Below, piece by piece: positions 7,909 to 16,241 of a DNA stretch of 40,138 nucleotides. Within the stretch, counting starts at the first letter, position 1; every line of letters starts with the position of its first letter. This DNA is from Sphingomonas sp. Leaf21 (GTDB lineage: Bacteria; Pseudomonadota; Alphaproteobacteria; Sphingomonadales; Sphingomonadaceae), in contig NZ_CAKASM010000032.1 in NCBI RefSeq assembly GCF_916858675.1, positions 1 through 40,138 on the forward strand, in the 5' to 3' direction. A program made the translations under genes and the position numbers. A model generated the notes under the pieces. It was not told the origin of the DNA. It worked only from the letters and a program-made list of their open reading frames with translations, and did no database searches.

Positions 7909-8625
7909 CTACATCTCGATCCAAAGATGATCGATTTGGATCGGTTTGAGGTTGGCGCGCCGGTTATGGCGCGATCGCAATGCTGCCGTGCGCCGCTTGC
8001 CGTCATGGGCGATCATTGCAAGCTTGTCGGCGGCCGACCAGTTCTCGGTCGCATCCTTGACAATGCCGTCGATCCAGCTGGCGATTTCCGCTTGCCAATG
8101 GCCGATGTCGTGGGTCTGGACATAGCCTATCATCGCGGCCTGTTCATGACGCGCACCGTGATGTCCGGCCTTGAAACGCTGCACGCCGCCGGTGGAGCTG
8201 AATCGGCTGATCAGATATTCGCGCTCGTCACGATCGCTGGCCGATGGCGTCGGCAATCGCTTGCATTCGATCGGAAGCAAGGTGCGGTATTCGGTATATT
8301 CGCGTCCCTTTATCCAGATCACTTCACCGCTCGGCGCAACGGCGAGGTCGATTGCGCGCCGCCCGTCCGCCTCGTCCGGTTCCTCCCTTCGGAATTGCAG
8401 AAAGTCCCAGCCCGGTGCATGCCGCGAAGCGCTGTTGAGGCGCGCGCACAGCTGCGCCGTAAGTTTCGTTTCACCCGTTGCTGCCTCGCGAAACGGGTCG
8501 TCGCGCCAGTCCGGAAGGACGCCGCCGATGAATGTCACCAGTGCGCCAAGCCACTCGCCGGGAAAATGGATGCCAGTTCCGAGTGACCCTGCCCGAGCAA
8601 CGCTTTCCCCGCCATCCGCCAACAT
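7909..8625 (-). CDS. PD-(D/E)XK-like nuclease coupled to adenine methyltransferase
   Basis: The 238-residue product contains RRAIDLAVAPSG (Asp93) and, after a beta-hairpin-like stretch, LLPIECKRL (Glu120, Lys122). This is the D...(E)xK spacing of restriction-endonuclease-fold enzymes. The ATG at 8625 lies one base after the TGA of the methyltransferase gene (TGAGATG), so translation is probably coupled; an upstream start at 8670 would overlap the methyltransferase heavily and is less likely. The pairing with a methyltransferase suggests it is the cutting partner of a restriction-modification or related system. This is inferred from motif and context; the specificity is unknown. Confidence 0.75.
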   Translation of the reverse strand: MLADGGESVARAGSLGTGIHFPGEWLGALVTFIGGVLPDWRDDPFREAATGETKLTAQLCARLNSASRHAPGWDFLQFRREEPDEADGRRAIDLAVAPSGEVIWIKGREYTEYRTLLPIECKRLPTPSASDRDEREYLISRFSSTGGVQRFKAGHHGARHEQAAMIGYVQTHDIGHWQAEIASWIDGIVKDATENWSAADKLAMIAHDGKRRTAALRSRHNRRANLKPIQIDHLWIEM

Positions 8626-8626
8626 C

Positions 8627-11497
8627 TCAGAAGCCCTGCGCGCGCAAATCGGCGAGGATGTCGTCGGCATCGCGCAACGCGACCGAGCGTGTCCAGAAAC
8701 GATGTCGATCAGGCTTCAGCAGGAAGACGAAACCCTGATCGTAAAGACGGGTGATCCGGGTGATCGTGAGGCCGGACCCGCGGCGTTCGTATAAAAGGCC
8801 GTCAAGCTTATGCCGTAGCGCTTCGGCATCTGCCCAGTCGACCTGTCCATCACCGAAGACATAAGCCCGGCAAATCGCGCCGGACCAGTGATAGGATGGC
8901 AACGCCCGCAAGGGGTTGCGGCCGTAAACAGCGTTGATCTGCTCGAGGAGCGTGCTGTCGAATTGCTCGAGCGCATCGGCCGGCGCGCTGTGCATGAGCT
9001 TGGCGCGCGTTCCCAGTCGAATGAAATCGCGCTGAAAGGCGACGATATCGTCGGTCAGAATCCGTTCGTTGGCGCTCAGGTCGAGGTTGCCGTCCTCAGG
9101 GAAGGGGAGCGCAAAAATATCGGCATTGAAGACGGCCGTTGCCCGCTGTGTGAAGAGCCGGGTACTGATACCGGCGACATAAGCCTTAAGCGCGACATGC
9201 TCTTGGTCGAGCCACTCGGCGACCGATGTGAGCCGCGCGACGTCGCCAGGCGCGGAAAAACCGACAATCTCATTCTTGAAGGTGAGATAGCCGTCCTGCC
9301 AGAGGTCGCTGTGAAGGTCCTGATGTTCCTTGATCAGCAAGAGGGGCGGCTGAAAACGGCGGCTGGTCTTCGGATCCTTGATTGGCGCGTTCGGAACGAC
9401 CGTGATCCGATCCGCCTCGATACCATCCGGGCCAAGTGCATCGGTCGGAAGAAGCGGTCGGCCGATTAGGTGGTCGATATTGCTCGACGCATTTTTTTGA
9501 CCGCCGAGATAGCCCTCGCCAGCATCCCACCCATGCTGCGATGCGTATTGCTCGAGGGTCGGAAACTGCCGCAGTCGCTCGATGAAATCCAGAACCCGGC
9601 TTCCGCCGAGCAGATTGGCTCGCCAGATATCACGTGATGCGACGGCGACCGCGTTGGCGAACCAATGCATGTCATAGTAGTCGATGTCGAAGCCCTGCTC
9701 GGCGCTGGCCCGGCCATTGCGCCGAAATACGGCATGGAGCAGACGGCCGTCCGGGCTGGGCTGGGCCGCTTCCGCAAGGATGACCACGACCTTGGGATCC
9801 GCGTCGCCCTTCTTGAAAAGGCCGCGCACGGACACGAAATCGAGCACCTCGCGCACCGTCCAACGGCCGAAAAAGGCTTGCCGGAACGTGAGGGCGTGCT
9901 GGTTGTACAGGAAGCCGGACGGCTCGATCATGGCGAGCACTCCGCCGGGGGCGAGCAGCTCCATCGCTTCGTGCAGGAACAGATAGGCAAGCTGGTTGTC
10001 GGCCAGACTGCCATGCGCCTTTTTGTAAGCGGCATAGCAACGTTTCGCGCCATCGGTCGTCAGCTTGGACTCGAATGGCGGATTGCCCACCACCACCGCG
10101 ACCGGCGCCGTGACCAGTCCACGCGCCTTCGCTTCGAAGAAGCAGCTTCCGTGAAGCGTATGGTCACCCAGCGGCGGGAAGAGCTTGACGCTGGACCGGA
10201 TATCCTCCGGTTCGAGCGCATCGCACAAGCTAAGGCAAAGGCTGAACGCAGCGAGCTCGACCGCGCCTTCCTCAAGATCGATGCCATGGACGCGCTGCAG
10301 GAGCGGACGAAGCTCGTCAACGCCGGGACGCGCCCAGCCATTGCGCCACCGCCAGTGGAGCACCAGCCGCTTATAGGCTTCCACAAGAAACACCCCCGAC
10401 CCGCACGCCGGATCGAGGATTACGCCGTCTCCCTCCATGAGCGCGTCGATCCGCTTCCAGCTGAGGGCCTCCTCGAGGATCAGCCGGACCAAAGCGGGCG
10501 GCGTGTAGATCGAACTCGCTGCGTCCTTAACGAACAGCTGGTAGATATTGCTGATCAGCTCGACCGGCAGATCGCGGAACGAGTAGAGCCGCCACAGGCT
10601 AAGCTGCCCAGACGAATCCTCATATCCTTCGACAAGCCGTGCATAGCTGGCCAAGCCCTCGCTTGCAGTCAGAGCCGCCCGCTCGGAATCCTTCAACCGG
10701 AAGACATGGCCATTGAAGCGCTCCTCGAGCGCTTCCAGCAGTGTCACCAGCGCCGGACCATTTCCCAACACCTGGAAAAACTGCGTCGCACCGGGCAGGG
10801 CGCGATCGAAGTCGTCGGGCAACAGCACGGAGCGTTCTTCCAGATAGGCGATCAGCAGCGACAGTATGAGAAGCCGCCGCTGCAGGCCTGCGTCTAGCAG
10901 CTTGCGCTCGCTCATCTGCTTTGCGAGCCCGCGCACTTCCTCGACAAGCTTGCGATGCGCGGACTTCTTCGCCGACAGCATCAGCCGGCAGGCATCGGGA
11001 TCGTCCCAGATCGCCCCGTTGCGGATGCGGCTCGCATCCCACCACACGTCTTGGGCGGCGATCTCCGCGCCGATCGTCAAGGTCCGGATCGGCCGGCAGA
11101 CAGGCGTGCCGTCCGGCCCGAGAAAGTCGGGCTCGTGCGCGCACCGGAATAGCTGAACGCGGCCGGGCCCGGCCCGATAGACGATGGGAACGCCACCCCA
11201 GCTCCACAAGCGCTTGTGGAGTTCCGCAAACTGCCCATCATCGCCATGATCGATTATGTCGAAGATCAGCGCCTGCGCTACCGGTGCACGGCCATGGCGT
11301 CCGGCTTCAAAGAAGACAGCGCGCGCGCCATAGGCCGCCGCCTTCTCGACCACGGCGACCTCTTCGGGCGAGCGCCCGTCAGGTGCGTAGTCCGCAATGG
11401 CAACCAGGCCGTCGACGACGGGGAGATCGCCACCGCCGCCGATGGCAAATAGCCATTCTGCGCCGACGAAACTGGCGCCCGGGCTGTGAAGCGTCAT
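8627..11497 (-). CDS. Eco57I-like N6-adenine DNA methyltransferase (restriction-modification type)
   Basis: The 956-residue product has a roughly 320-residue N-terminal region, then SSIYTPPALVRLILEEAL and the SAM-binding motif I DPACGSGVFLVEAY (about 362-375). The catalytic motif IV is VVVGNPPFES (468-477). The C-terminal half resembles the target-recognition region of type IIG/Eco57I-like enzymes. It should transfer a methyl group from SAM to adenine N6 in DNA. The start at 11497 is preferred because GAGGAG lies 6 bases upstream; a start at 11533 is also open. It lies between a small RHH protein gene and a coupled small nuclease. I see no catalytic nuclease motif in the N-terminus, so cleavage is probably done by the partner. 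Confidence 0.9.
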   Translation of the reverse strand: MTLHSPGASFVGAEWLFAIGGGGDLPVVDGLVAIADYAPDGRSPEEVAVVEKAAAYGARAVFFEAGRHGRAPVAQALIFDIIDHGDDGQFAELHKRLWSWGGVPIVYRAGPGRVQLFRCAHEPDFLGPDGTPVCRPIRTLTIGAEIAAQDVWWDASRIRNGAIWDDPDACRLMLSAKKSAHRKLVEEVRGLAKQMSERKLLDAGLQRRLLILSLLIAYLEERSVLLPDDFDRALPGATQFFQVLGNGPALVTLLEALEERFNGHVFRLKDSERAALTASEGLASYARLVEGYEDSSGQLSLWRLYSFRDLPVELISNIYQLFVKDAASSIYTPPALVRLILEEALSWKRIDALMEGDGVILDPACGSGVFLVEAYKRLVLHWRWRNGWARPGVDELRPLLQRVHGIDLEEGAVELAAFSLCLSLCDALEPEDIRSSVKLFPPLGDHTLHGSCFFEAKARGLVTAPVAVVVGNPPFESKLTTDGAKRCYAAYKKAHGSLADNQLAYLFLHEAMELLAPGGVLAMIEPSGFLYNQHALTFRQAFFGRWTVREVLDFVSVRGLFKKGDADPKVVVILAEAAQPSPDGRLLHAVFRRNGRASAEQGFDIDYYDMHWFANAVAVASRDIWRANLLGGSRVLDFIERLRQFPTLEQYASQHGWDAGEGYLGGQKNASSNIDHLIGRPLLPTDALGPDGIEADRITVVPNAPIKDPKTSRRFQPPLLLIKEHQDLHSDLWQDGYLTFKNEIVGFSAPGDVARLTSVAEWLDQEHVALKAYVAGISTRLFTQRATAVFNADIFALPFPEDGNLDLSANERILTDDIVAFQRDFIRLGTRAKLMHSAPADALEQFDSTLLEQINAVYGRNPLRALPSYHWSGAICRAYVFGDGQVDWADAEALRHKLDGLLYERRGSGLTITRITRLYDQGFVFLLKPDRHRFWTRSVALRDADDILADLRAQGF

Positions 11498-11546
11498 CGC
11501 CGGCTCCTCAATGAAGATACGGCCGGCCGCCAAGGCTGACGTCGGA

Positions 11547-11738
11547 TCACTTCTGCCGCTTTTTCTTCGAGAGCGCGTAGCCTTCCTTGAGGAGGTCGGT
11601 CATACTTAGGCCTTGAGACGCAGCAAAGCCTTTGAATTCGCGCTTGAATTCCTCGGTAACCTTGAAGTTTAGCGTCTTTCCCTTGTCGTTGTCGGACCCG
11701 GATTCCTGCTCGGTTGTTTCGGTCTGCCGGCTGGCCAT
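11547..11738 (-). CDS. Small ribbon-helix-helix protein, likely operon regulator
   Basis: The 63-residue product has an acidic flexible N-terminus and then KTLNFKVTEEFKREFKGFAASQGLSM followed by TDLLKEGYAL. This strand-helix-helix layout matches ParG/CopG-type ribbon-helix-helix DNA-binding proteins. It is the first gene of the methyltransferase-nuclease set and faces a divergent operon. Inverted repeats in the shared upstream region (11805-11870) are plausible binding sites. I infer autoregulation and control of the downstream restriction-modification-like genes, in the manner of a controller protein. The start at 11738 is chosen; an in-frame ATG at 11816 adds an arginine-rich extension with no RHH features. 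Confidence 0.75.
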   Translation of the reverse strand: MASRQTETTEQESGSDNDKGKTLNFKVTEEFKREFKGFAASQGLSMTDLLKEGYALSKKKRQK

Positions 11739-11804
11739 GGCGAGGATCCTCAAACGGCGACCGCCCCAAGGTCGCAACGCCAAAGGCAGAAATACAGATT
11801 TCCG

Positions 11805-11870
11805 ACTCTCTGGCAAGACCGAAAGCCAGAGTGTCAGAATATTGGAAAGCCAGAAATAATGAAATCTGGG
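11805..11870. promoter_or_regulatory. Inverted and direct repeats, candidate operator for the RHH protein
   Basis: CTCTGGC at 11808-11814 and GCCAGAG at 11825-11831 form a perfect 7-bp inverted repeat (9 of 10 matches when extended). GAAAGCCAGA occurs at 11821-11830 and again at 11845-11854, exactly 24 bases apart. CCAGA at 11850-11854 faces TCTGG at 11865-11869. Repeats with this spacing are typical of binding sites for dimers of ribbon-helix-helix proteins. They sit in the divergent gap 11739-12154, which otherwise holds a short hairpin near 12066-12085 and no supported gene. Confidence 0.55.
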
Positions 11871-12154
11871 TCATGTTCCCTTCCGTTGCAGCGAATGACA
11901 GAGCTTCGCACCGGAACATATAGAGAACATTGGCAATTGACGCTAGTTTGCGTCACCGCGCGTGCATCCCACGCCGCGCGCAGCGGAGATAGAGCCACGG
12001 TGCCCGCGCAAGCGGTCAGCTGCCAGCCTCGTCGGCCGCACCACTCCCGAAATCATGATCTCGATCATCCTCTCCTTGAGAGGATCGCCATGATAGATAT
12101 CAGAGGAGGTCGATCCAGGGAGCTAGACAGAAGATTCGGGGGGAGCAGTGGCCA

Positions 12155-15007
12155 ATGGACGGGGAAGAGGCAAAGGTCATCGACGCGCGACAGCTGGTTC
12201 GCATTGAGGCTGTGCATCGCGGTTTCCTATATCAGCACGTCTACGCGTCGATATGCCTGCTGATGGCGGGCGGCGCCGGGGTCGAGCGGATCATCGTCGA
12301 GCACGACGAGGACGTTGAGGTCGTCCTGCCCGGTCGGCATATCTATGTTCAGATCAAGACGCGCCAGGATGATCTGGCGAGCGGCGACATCAGCGGAGCG
12401 CTCGACCGGTTCGCCGAGATCCGCAAGGCGCACGCGGATGGCGACCGAGCCGGCGAGGCCTCCTTCGTCATCGCGTCGAACGCGGCGCCCAATGGGCGGC
12501 TGAAGGAGAAGCTGGCGGCCGACGATTGGCCAAAGGATGTGACGCTGCATTGGCCAGGGGGTCCGAAGCCCGAGGATCCTTGCCTCCCGGTGCCGCCAGC
12601 AAGCGTCCCTGATGCAATCGCGGGCTGCTCGGCTCTTGCAGCGGGCCTCCCGCTTGGGTTGCTGCGCCCGGACACCTTGACCTGGAAGCTGGCGAGCATG
12701 GTCATGTACGCGTCCGCAGGCGCTCCTCCGCGGACGGATCATGACTTTGCGCGGGAGGAACTTCCCGACCTGTTCGAGCAGCTCGCCGTCCAGATGCAGG
12801 AGCTTCCTACCCCGCCCGCGCCCTATCGGGCACAGATCAACGAGCCTGCCCTGCTGGGCGATGATAAGGTCCGGATCGTCTCGGGCCTATCAGGTGCGGG
12901 CAAGACCGCCTGGGTCGCCGAGGCGGTGGTCCACGCGCCGCTTCTGGTCACCTATCTCGACGTGGTCGACATGCCAGGCGCGGCGCTGGCAACGGCCGTT
13001 GCACGCGAGGTCGCGGGCAAGATGTTCGGACGAGCGAGCGGGAAGCTTGGCGAGATATTCCTGCCCGGCGCCATCGGCCTCGACATGCTGGGGGCGCTCA
13101 GCGTCAAGCTCGGCGAAGAGGCGATGGCGGCGCATGTGGTGATCGACAATGCGCACCGCGTCCCGCCGAGTGATCTCGAGGCCATCGCAGCGCGCGCACC
13201 GAATCTGCGCATCCTGTTGCTGTGCCAGCCGGGCGCGGCGGTGACCGAACTCGAAGCAAAGCTCGGCATCAAGGCGGAAACGCTGAACGGCTGGGATGAG
13301 GACACGATTGCCGCGGCACTGCACGATACCGGATGCCAGGCCGATTTCGCCGATTGCGAGCGGCTGTCACGGCTGACGGGTGGCTTGCCATTCTACGTCA
13401 TCAACGCTGCAGTCGTGGCGGCGCGCGAATATGGCGGGGCCATCCGGGGTTTCTGTGCCGATGTCGAAGCGCAAACCCATATCGTCGAGACCGCGCAGGA
13501 GGTCATTTTGAAGCGCGCGTTCGAGTCCCTTTCGGCGGAGGATCGCGAGACTGTTGGTGTGCTCAGTGTGGCGGATGTCCCGCTTTCGCGGGACGAGGCG
13601 ATGAACCTGCTGATGGGTGCCAGCGGCCTCGACACGAAGACGGCTGCGCTGAGGCTGAAGGCCCTGCCCGCGACCGGCGCGATGGAGATGTTCGGCAATA
13701 GCGGCTTGAAGATCCACGACGCGATCCGCGTCCTTGCGGCGGCGGACCTCGGTGCCCGCGGCAACGAGGTGGAGGAAAAGGCCAAGAGCGCGCTACTCCG
13801 GGTTATGATCACGTCGATCCGCGAGGATTGGTCCATCGCGAAGCTCGGTCTCCTGATCCGGCTGTTCGGACAGGTGGGCGATGCCCGGATCCTCGTGGAA
13901 TTCGCGACCGACGAGCTGTTTCACGAGATGGGCGTTTGGCCGGAGATCGAGCCCTACCTGCTGGCGATCGCAGCCAGTGAGGAGGCCGACCCCGAAACGC
14001 GGCTATGGGCGCTCGACGGCCTCGCCTTCAACGATCTGCGTGATGGGGAAGCCGAGCCGGCGCTCGAACGAACCAATGCGATGCGTGCGCTGCTCGAGGC
14101 CCATGAACTGGGCGACGATGAATGGCTCGCCTGTGGCATGAAGCGCATGCTCGCATTTTCGCGGCTGGGCGATGCCGACGGTGTGAAGGCTATGTCCGAC
14201 GAGGTGGAGAAGCGCCTGCCGGACAAGTCCGAGCATCGCCGCGTGTTTCGCTACAATCGCGCCTGGGCATTGTTCAAGCTGGACCAGCGTGAAGCTGCTG
14301 CCGAGGAGGCAACAGCGCTGGTCGAGGAATATTATGGGGTACTCGGCCTGACGCCAGGCGACGTATTCGGACGCAATGCGCCGGAGCTTCGGCCGTTGTT
14401 GCCGAAGGACAAGGACGTCACCGATACCGTTAAGCACCTCGCAGATACCCTCGATCTGCTGGCTCAATCGGTCGGACAGTTCAGCCAGCGGTCGGCCATG
14501 ACCCGCATCCACGCGATGAAGTTCTACGAGCTGGCTCAGGCCTACAATTCGCTCGTGCGCGTAGGTCAGGATTTGGTGGACGAATTCGTCTGGGTTCACG
14601 ACTTCACCGGGGCACGGGAAATCCTCGAGAAGAATGTTTTTCCATTCATCCAAGCGATCGGGTTGGTGTCCTGGGTGCTTCCCGTTCGCGCGCTCTATGC
14701 TGTGGTGCTGGCTTATTGCGGCGACCATGGCGCTGCAGCGGCCGAGGTTGCGCGGTTACGCCCCTATGAAGAAGCGATGCCGCTGGGACATCGCGATGCT
14801 TTCCAGAACCAGAAGAAAATGATCGAGGATCTGCGTCTCCATGGCGGTCCACCCCAGCGCCGTGTGGAGATACCGGCGCCCCTGCAGGCCCTATTCGATC
14901 AGCGGCGGGGCGCCCCGCGCGCTGTCGAGCCGCGCCGGAAGATCGGCCGCAATGAGCGCTGCCCCTGCGGGTCCGGCAAGAAGTACAAGCAATGCCATGG
15001 CCGCTGA
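12155..15007 (+). CDS. Nuclease-STAND NTPase-helical repeat-SEC-C protein, candidate antiviral sensor
   Basis: The 950-residue protein has four recognisable parts. Residues about 20-120 resemble a Cap4/DUF4297-type PD-(D/E)XK nuclease: GFLYQHVYAS, EHDEDVEVVL (50-58) and YVQIKTR (Gln66, Lys68). Residues about 235-500 are a P-loop NTPase with Walker A GLSGAGKT (244-251) and Walker B HVVIDNAHR (327-335), and the arrangement suggests the STAND class. Residues about 560-900 are long helical, TPR-like repeats. The last 21 residues carry a SEC-C zinc motif (CPCGSGKKYKQCHG). Known antiviral STAND (Avs) proteins use the same effector-NTPase-sensor logic, but are usually longer, and I know of none ending in SEC-C. 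It overlaps the next gene by 11 bases. Confidence 0.8.
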   Translation: MDGEEAKVIDARQLVRIEAVHRGFLYQHVYASICLLMAGGAGVERIIVEHDEDVEVVLPGRHIYVQIKTRQDDLASGDISGALDRFAEIRKAHADGDRAGEASFVIASNAAPNGRLKEKLAADDWPKDVTLHWPGGPKPEDPCLPVPPASVPDAIAGCSALAAGLPLGLLRPDTLTWKLASMVMYASAGAPPRTDHDFAREELPDLFEQLAVQMQELPTPPAPYRAQINEPALLGDDKVRIVSGLSGAGKTAWVAEAVVHAPLLVTYLDVVDMPGAALATAVAREVAGKMFGRASGKLGEIFLPGAIGLDMLGALSVKLGEEAMAAHVVIDNAHRVPPSDLEAIAARAPNLRILLLCQPGAAVTELEAKLGIKAETLNGWDEDTIAAALHDTGCQADFADCERLSRLTGGLPFYVINAAVVAAREYGGAIRGFCADVEAQTHIVETAQEVILKRAFESLSAEDRETVGVLSVADVPLSRDEAMNLLMGASGLDTKTAALRLKALPATGAMEMFGNSGLKIHDAIRVLAAADLGARGNEVEEKAKSALLRVMITSIREDWSIAKLGLLIRLFGQVGDARILVEFATDELFHEMGVWPEIEPYLLAIAASEEADPETRLWALDGLAFNDLRDGEAEPALERTNAMRALLEAHELGDDEWLACGMKRMLAFSRLGDADGVKAMSDEVEKRLPDKSEHRRVFRYNRAWALFKLDQREAAAEEATALVEEYYGVLGLTPGDVFGRNAPELRPLLPKDKDVTDTVKHLADTLDLLAQSVGQFSQRSAMTRIHAMKFYELAQAYNSLVRVGQDLVDEFVWVHDFTGAREILEKNVFPFIQAIGLVSWVLPVRALYAVVLAYCGDHGAAAAEVARLRPYEEAMPLGHRDAFQNQKKMIEDLRLHGGPPQRRVEIPAPLQALFDQRRGAPRAVEPRRKIGRNERCPCGSGKKYKQCHGR

Positions 15008-15722
15008 TCGGAAACGCCCCGGCAGCGACGCGATGGATCAGCATGGCTTCATCGCCAGCGTCTTCGAGGCCGCCGGCGGAGAGCACGTCGATGCACTTGT
15101 GCCTGCGGGCTACACGGGCAAGCGCGCGGATATCCTGTTCCGGACCGATGGCATCATTGCCGAGATCAAGTCTCTGACCAGCGATCGGCGCAACGATCCC
15201 AAGGTCGGTGAAAAACTGGGCGAAATGCTCGCGCGTGATCCAGAAGGCCCGGTGATTTTCGGCGAGGTCACCATCGGCCTGCATGACCTGCCCGGTCATC
15301 TGGCAGAGCGCGCGCTCCGCGAGGTGGGCGACCGGGTCCGAAAGGAGGTGTCGTCGGCCGGAAAGCAAATTGAGGCGACCCGGACGATCCTCGACATGCC
15401 TGAGGCCTATGGTTTGCTCGTGTTCGTCAGCCCTCCGGACAGGATCGGGCATCAGTCGATCGCGTGGTTGGTCAACGATATCGTCCGCCAGTCCGCGGAT
15501 CGGTGCAAGCTCGATGGATTGCTCGTCATGGAGACCGCGCTCGGCCTCGGTGATCCGGAGGGGATCAACGCCAACAGCTTCTCATCGGTCTGGTCGATAT
15601 CGGGCCGTCCCCTGCCCGAAAATTTCGGCAACCACCTGGGCAAGGCCTGGGAGCAAATGACCAGTCAGCCGGCACGAACCGCGGAGGTCGGGACTTTCAC
15701 CCGACTGGGGTCGGCAGAATAA
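14997..15722 (+). CDS. Second PD-(D/E)XK-like protein, partner of the STAND gene
   Basis: The 241-residue product contains GKRADILFRTDGIIAEIKSL, where Asp45 and the EIK triad (Glu56, Lys58) fit the restriction-endonuclease-like active site. The rest is mixed alpha/beta, with VGDRVRKEV and LLVFVSPP strands, and no membrane segment. The ATG at 14997 lies inside the last codons of the STAND gene, an 11-base overlap that implies translational coupling and a shared function. It could be a second effector nuclease or an inactive structural partner. I do not recognise a named family. No further gene follows on the same strand before the gap. Confidence 0.75.
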   Translation: MAADRKRPGSDAMDQHGFIASVFEAAGGEHVDALVPAGYTGKRADILFRTDGIIAEIKSLTSDRRNDPKVGEKLGEMLARDPEGPVIFGEVTIGLHDLPGHLAERALREVGDRVRKEVSSAGKQIEATRTILDMPEAYGLLVFVSPPDRIGHQSIAWLVNDIVRQSADRCKLDGLLVMETALGLGDPEGINANSFSSVWSISGRPLPENFGNHLGKAWEQMTSQPARTAEVGTFTRLGSAE

Positions 15723-16241
15723 GGAGCAGGACCGGCGGGCGGAAATGCGTTCCGATCCACAATTTGATGATCCGGATGCAGCGGGTCAGAGGGAACATCG
15801 ATATCAGGAAAAGCCGGACACGTGGCGGGCGTCTAGCTGTCATATTGGCCGCTGTCCCACGGCGCGAAGAACGCTGCCGGGTTGTGCCTCGACGGCCTAG
15901 GGAGCGTCTTCATTCTCCGGCGTGCGGGGCACCTCAATCAGATCGTCCGGGAAGCTGCGATCGCGAAAAGCGAGCACATCGTCATCCCTGTCGTCTTGGC
16001 CGAGGTCTACTTCTAAGGTTCAGCGAACTAATTGAAGAATGGCCAATATTTGAGCGCCTCGCTGGGGGTCCGCTTCGGAGCATTCCATCGGCAGCTCTTG
16101 GTAAGAGCAGACGTTCTCAGTGGTCGATCTGAACGACCGGCTCTGGTCGGGTGCCACCGGAAGAGTGGACCGTTTGGAACTGGGGGTCGAACATCCACCT
16201 CTCAGCCTCTCTGGGCCGCCCTACGTGCTGGTCGGTTCAAT
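15723..16241. other. Non-coding gap with decayed sequence
   Basis: About 519 bases separate the STAND operon from the convergent hypothetical gene. Short open frames are present but lack start signals and recognisable products. The stretch 16074-16135 resembles the degenerate repeat seen at 609-680, with blocks such as CAGCTCTTGGTAAGAGC and AGACGTTCTCAG. No terminator hairpin with a T-run was found. Confidence 0.45.
16074..16135 (+). repeat. Degenerate intergenic repeat, copy C
   Basis: The core GGCAGCTCTTGGTAAGAGCA plus GACGTTC matches the core of copies A and B with several changes, and is followed by a GGTCGATCTGAACGACC inverted repeat. Assignment to the same family is by eye and less certain than for copies A and B. 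Confidence 0.4.

Noticed and set aside
9665..10897. 410-codon frame antisense to the methyltransferase
   Set aside because: Composition is that of a high-GC antisense shadow and it lies wholly inside a well-supported gene.
15764..16132. 122-codon frame after the STAND operon
   Set aside because: No ribosome-binding site, Arg/Pro-rich, and it runs into the degenerate repeat copy C.
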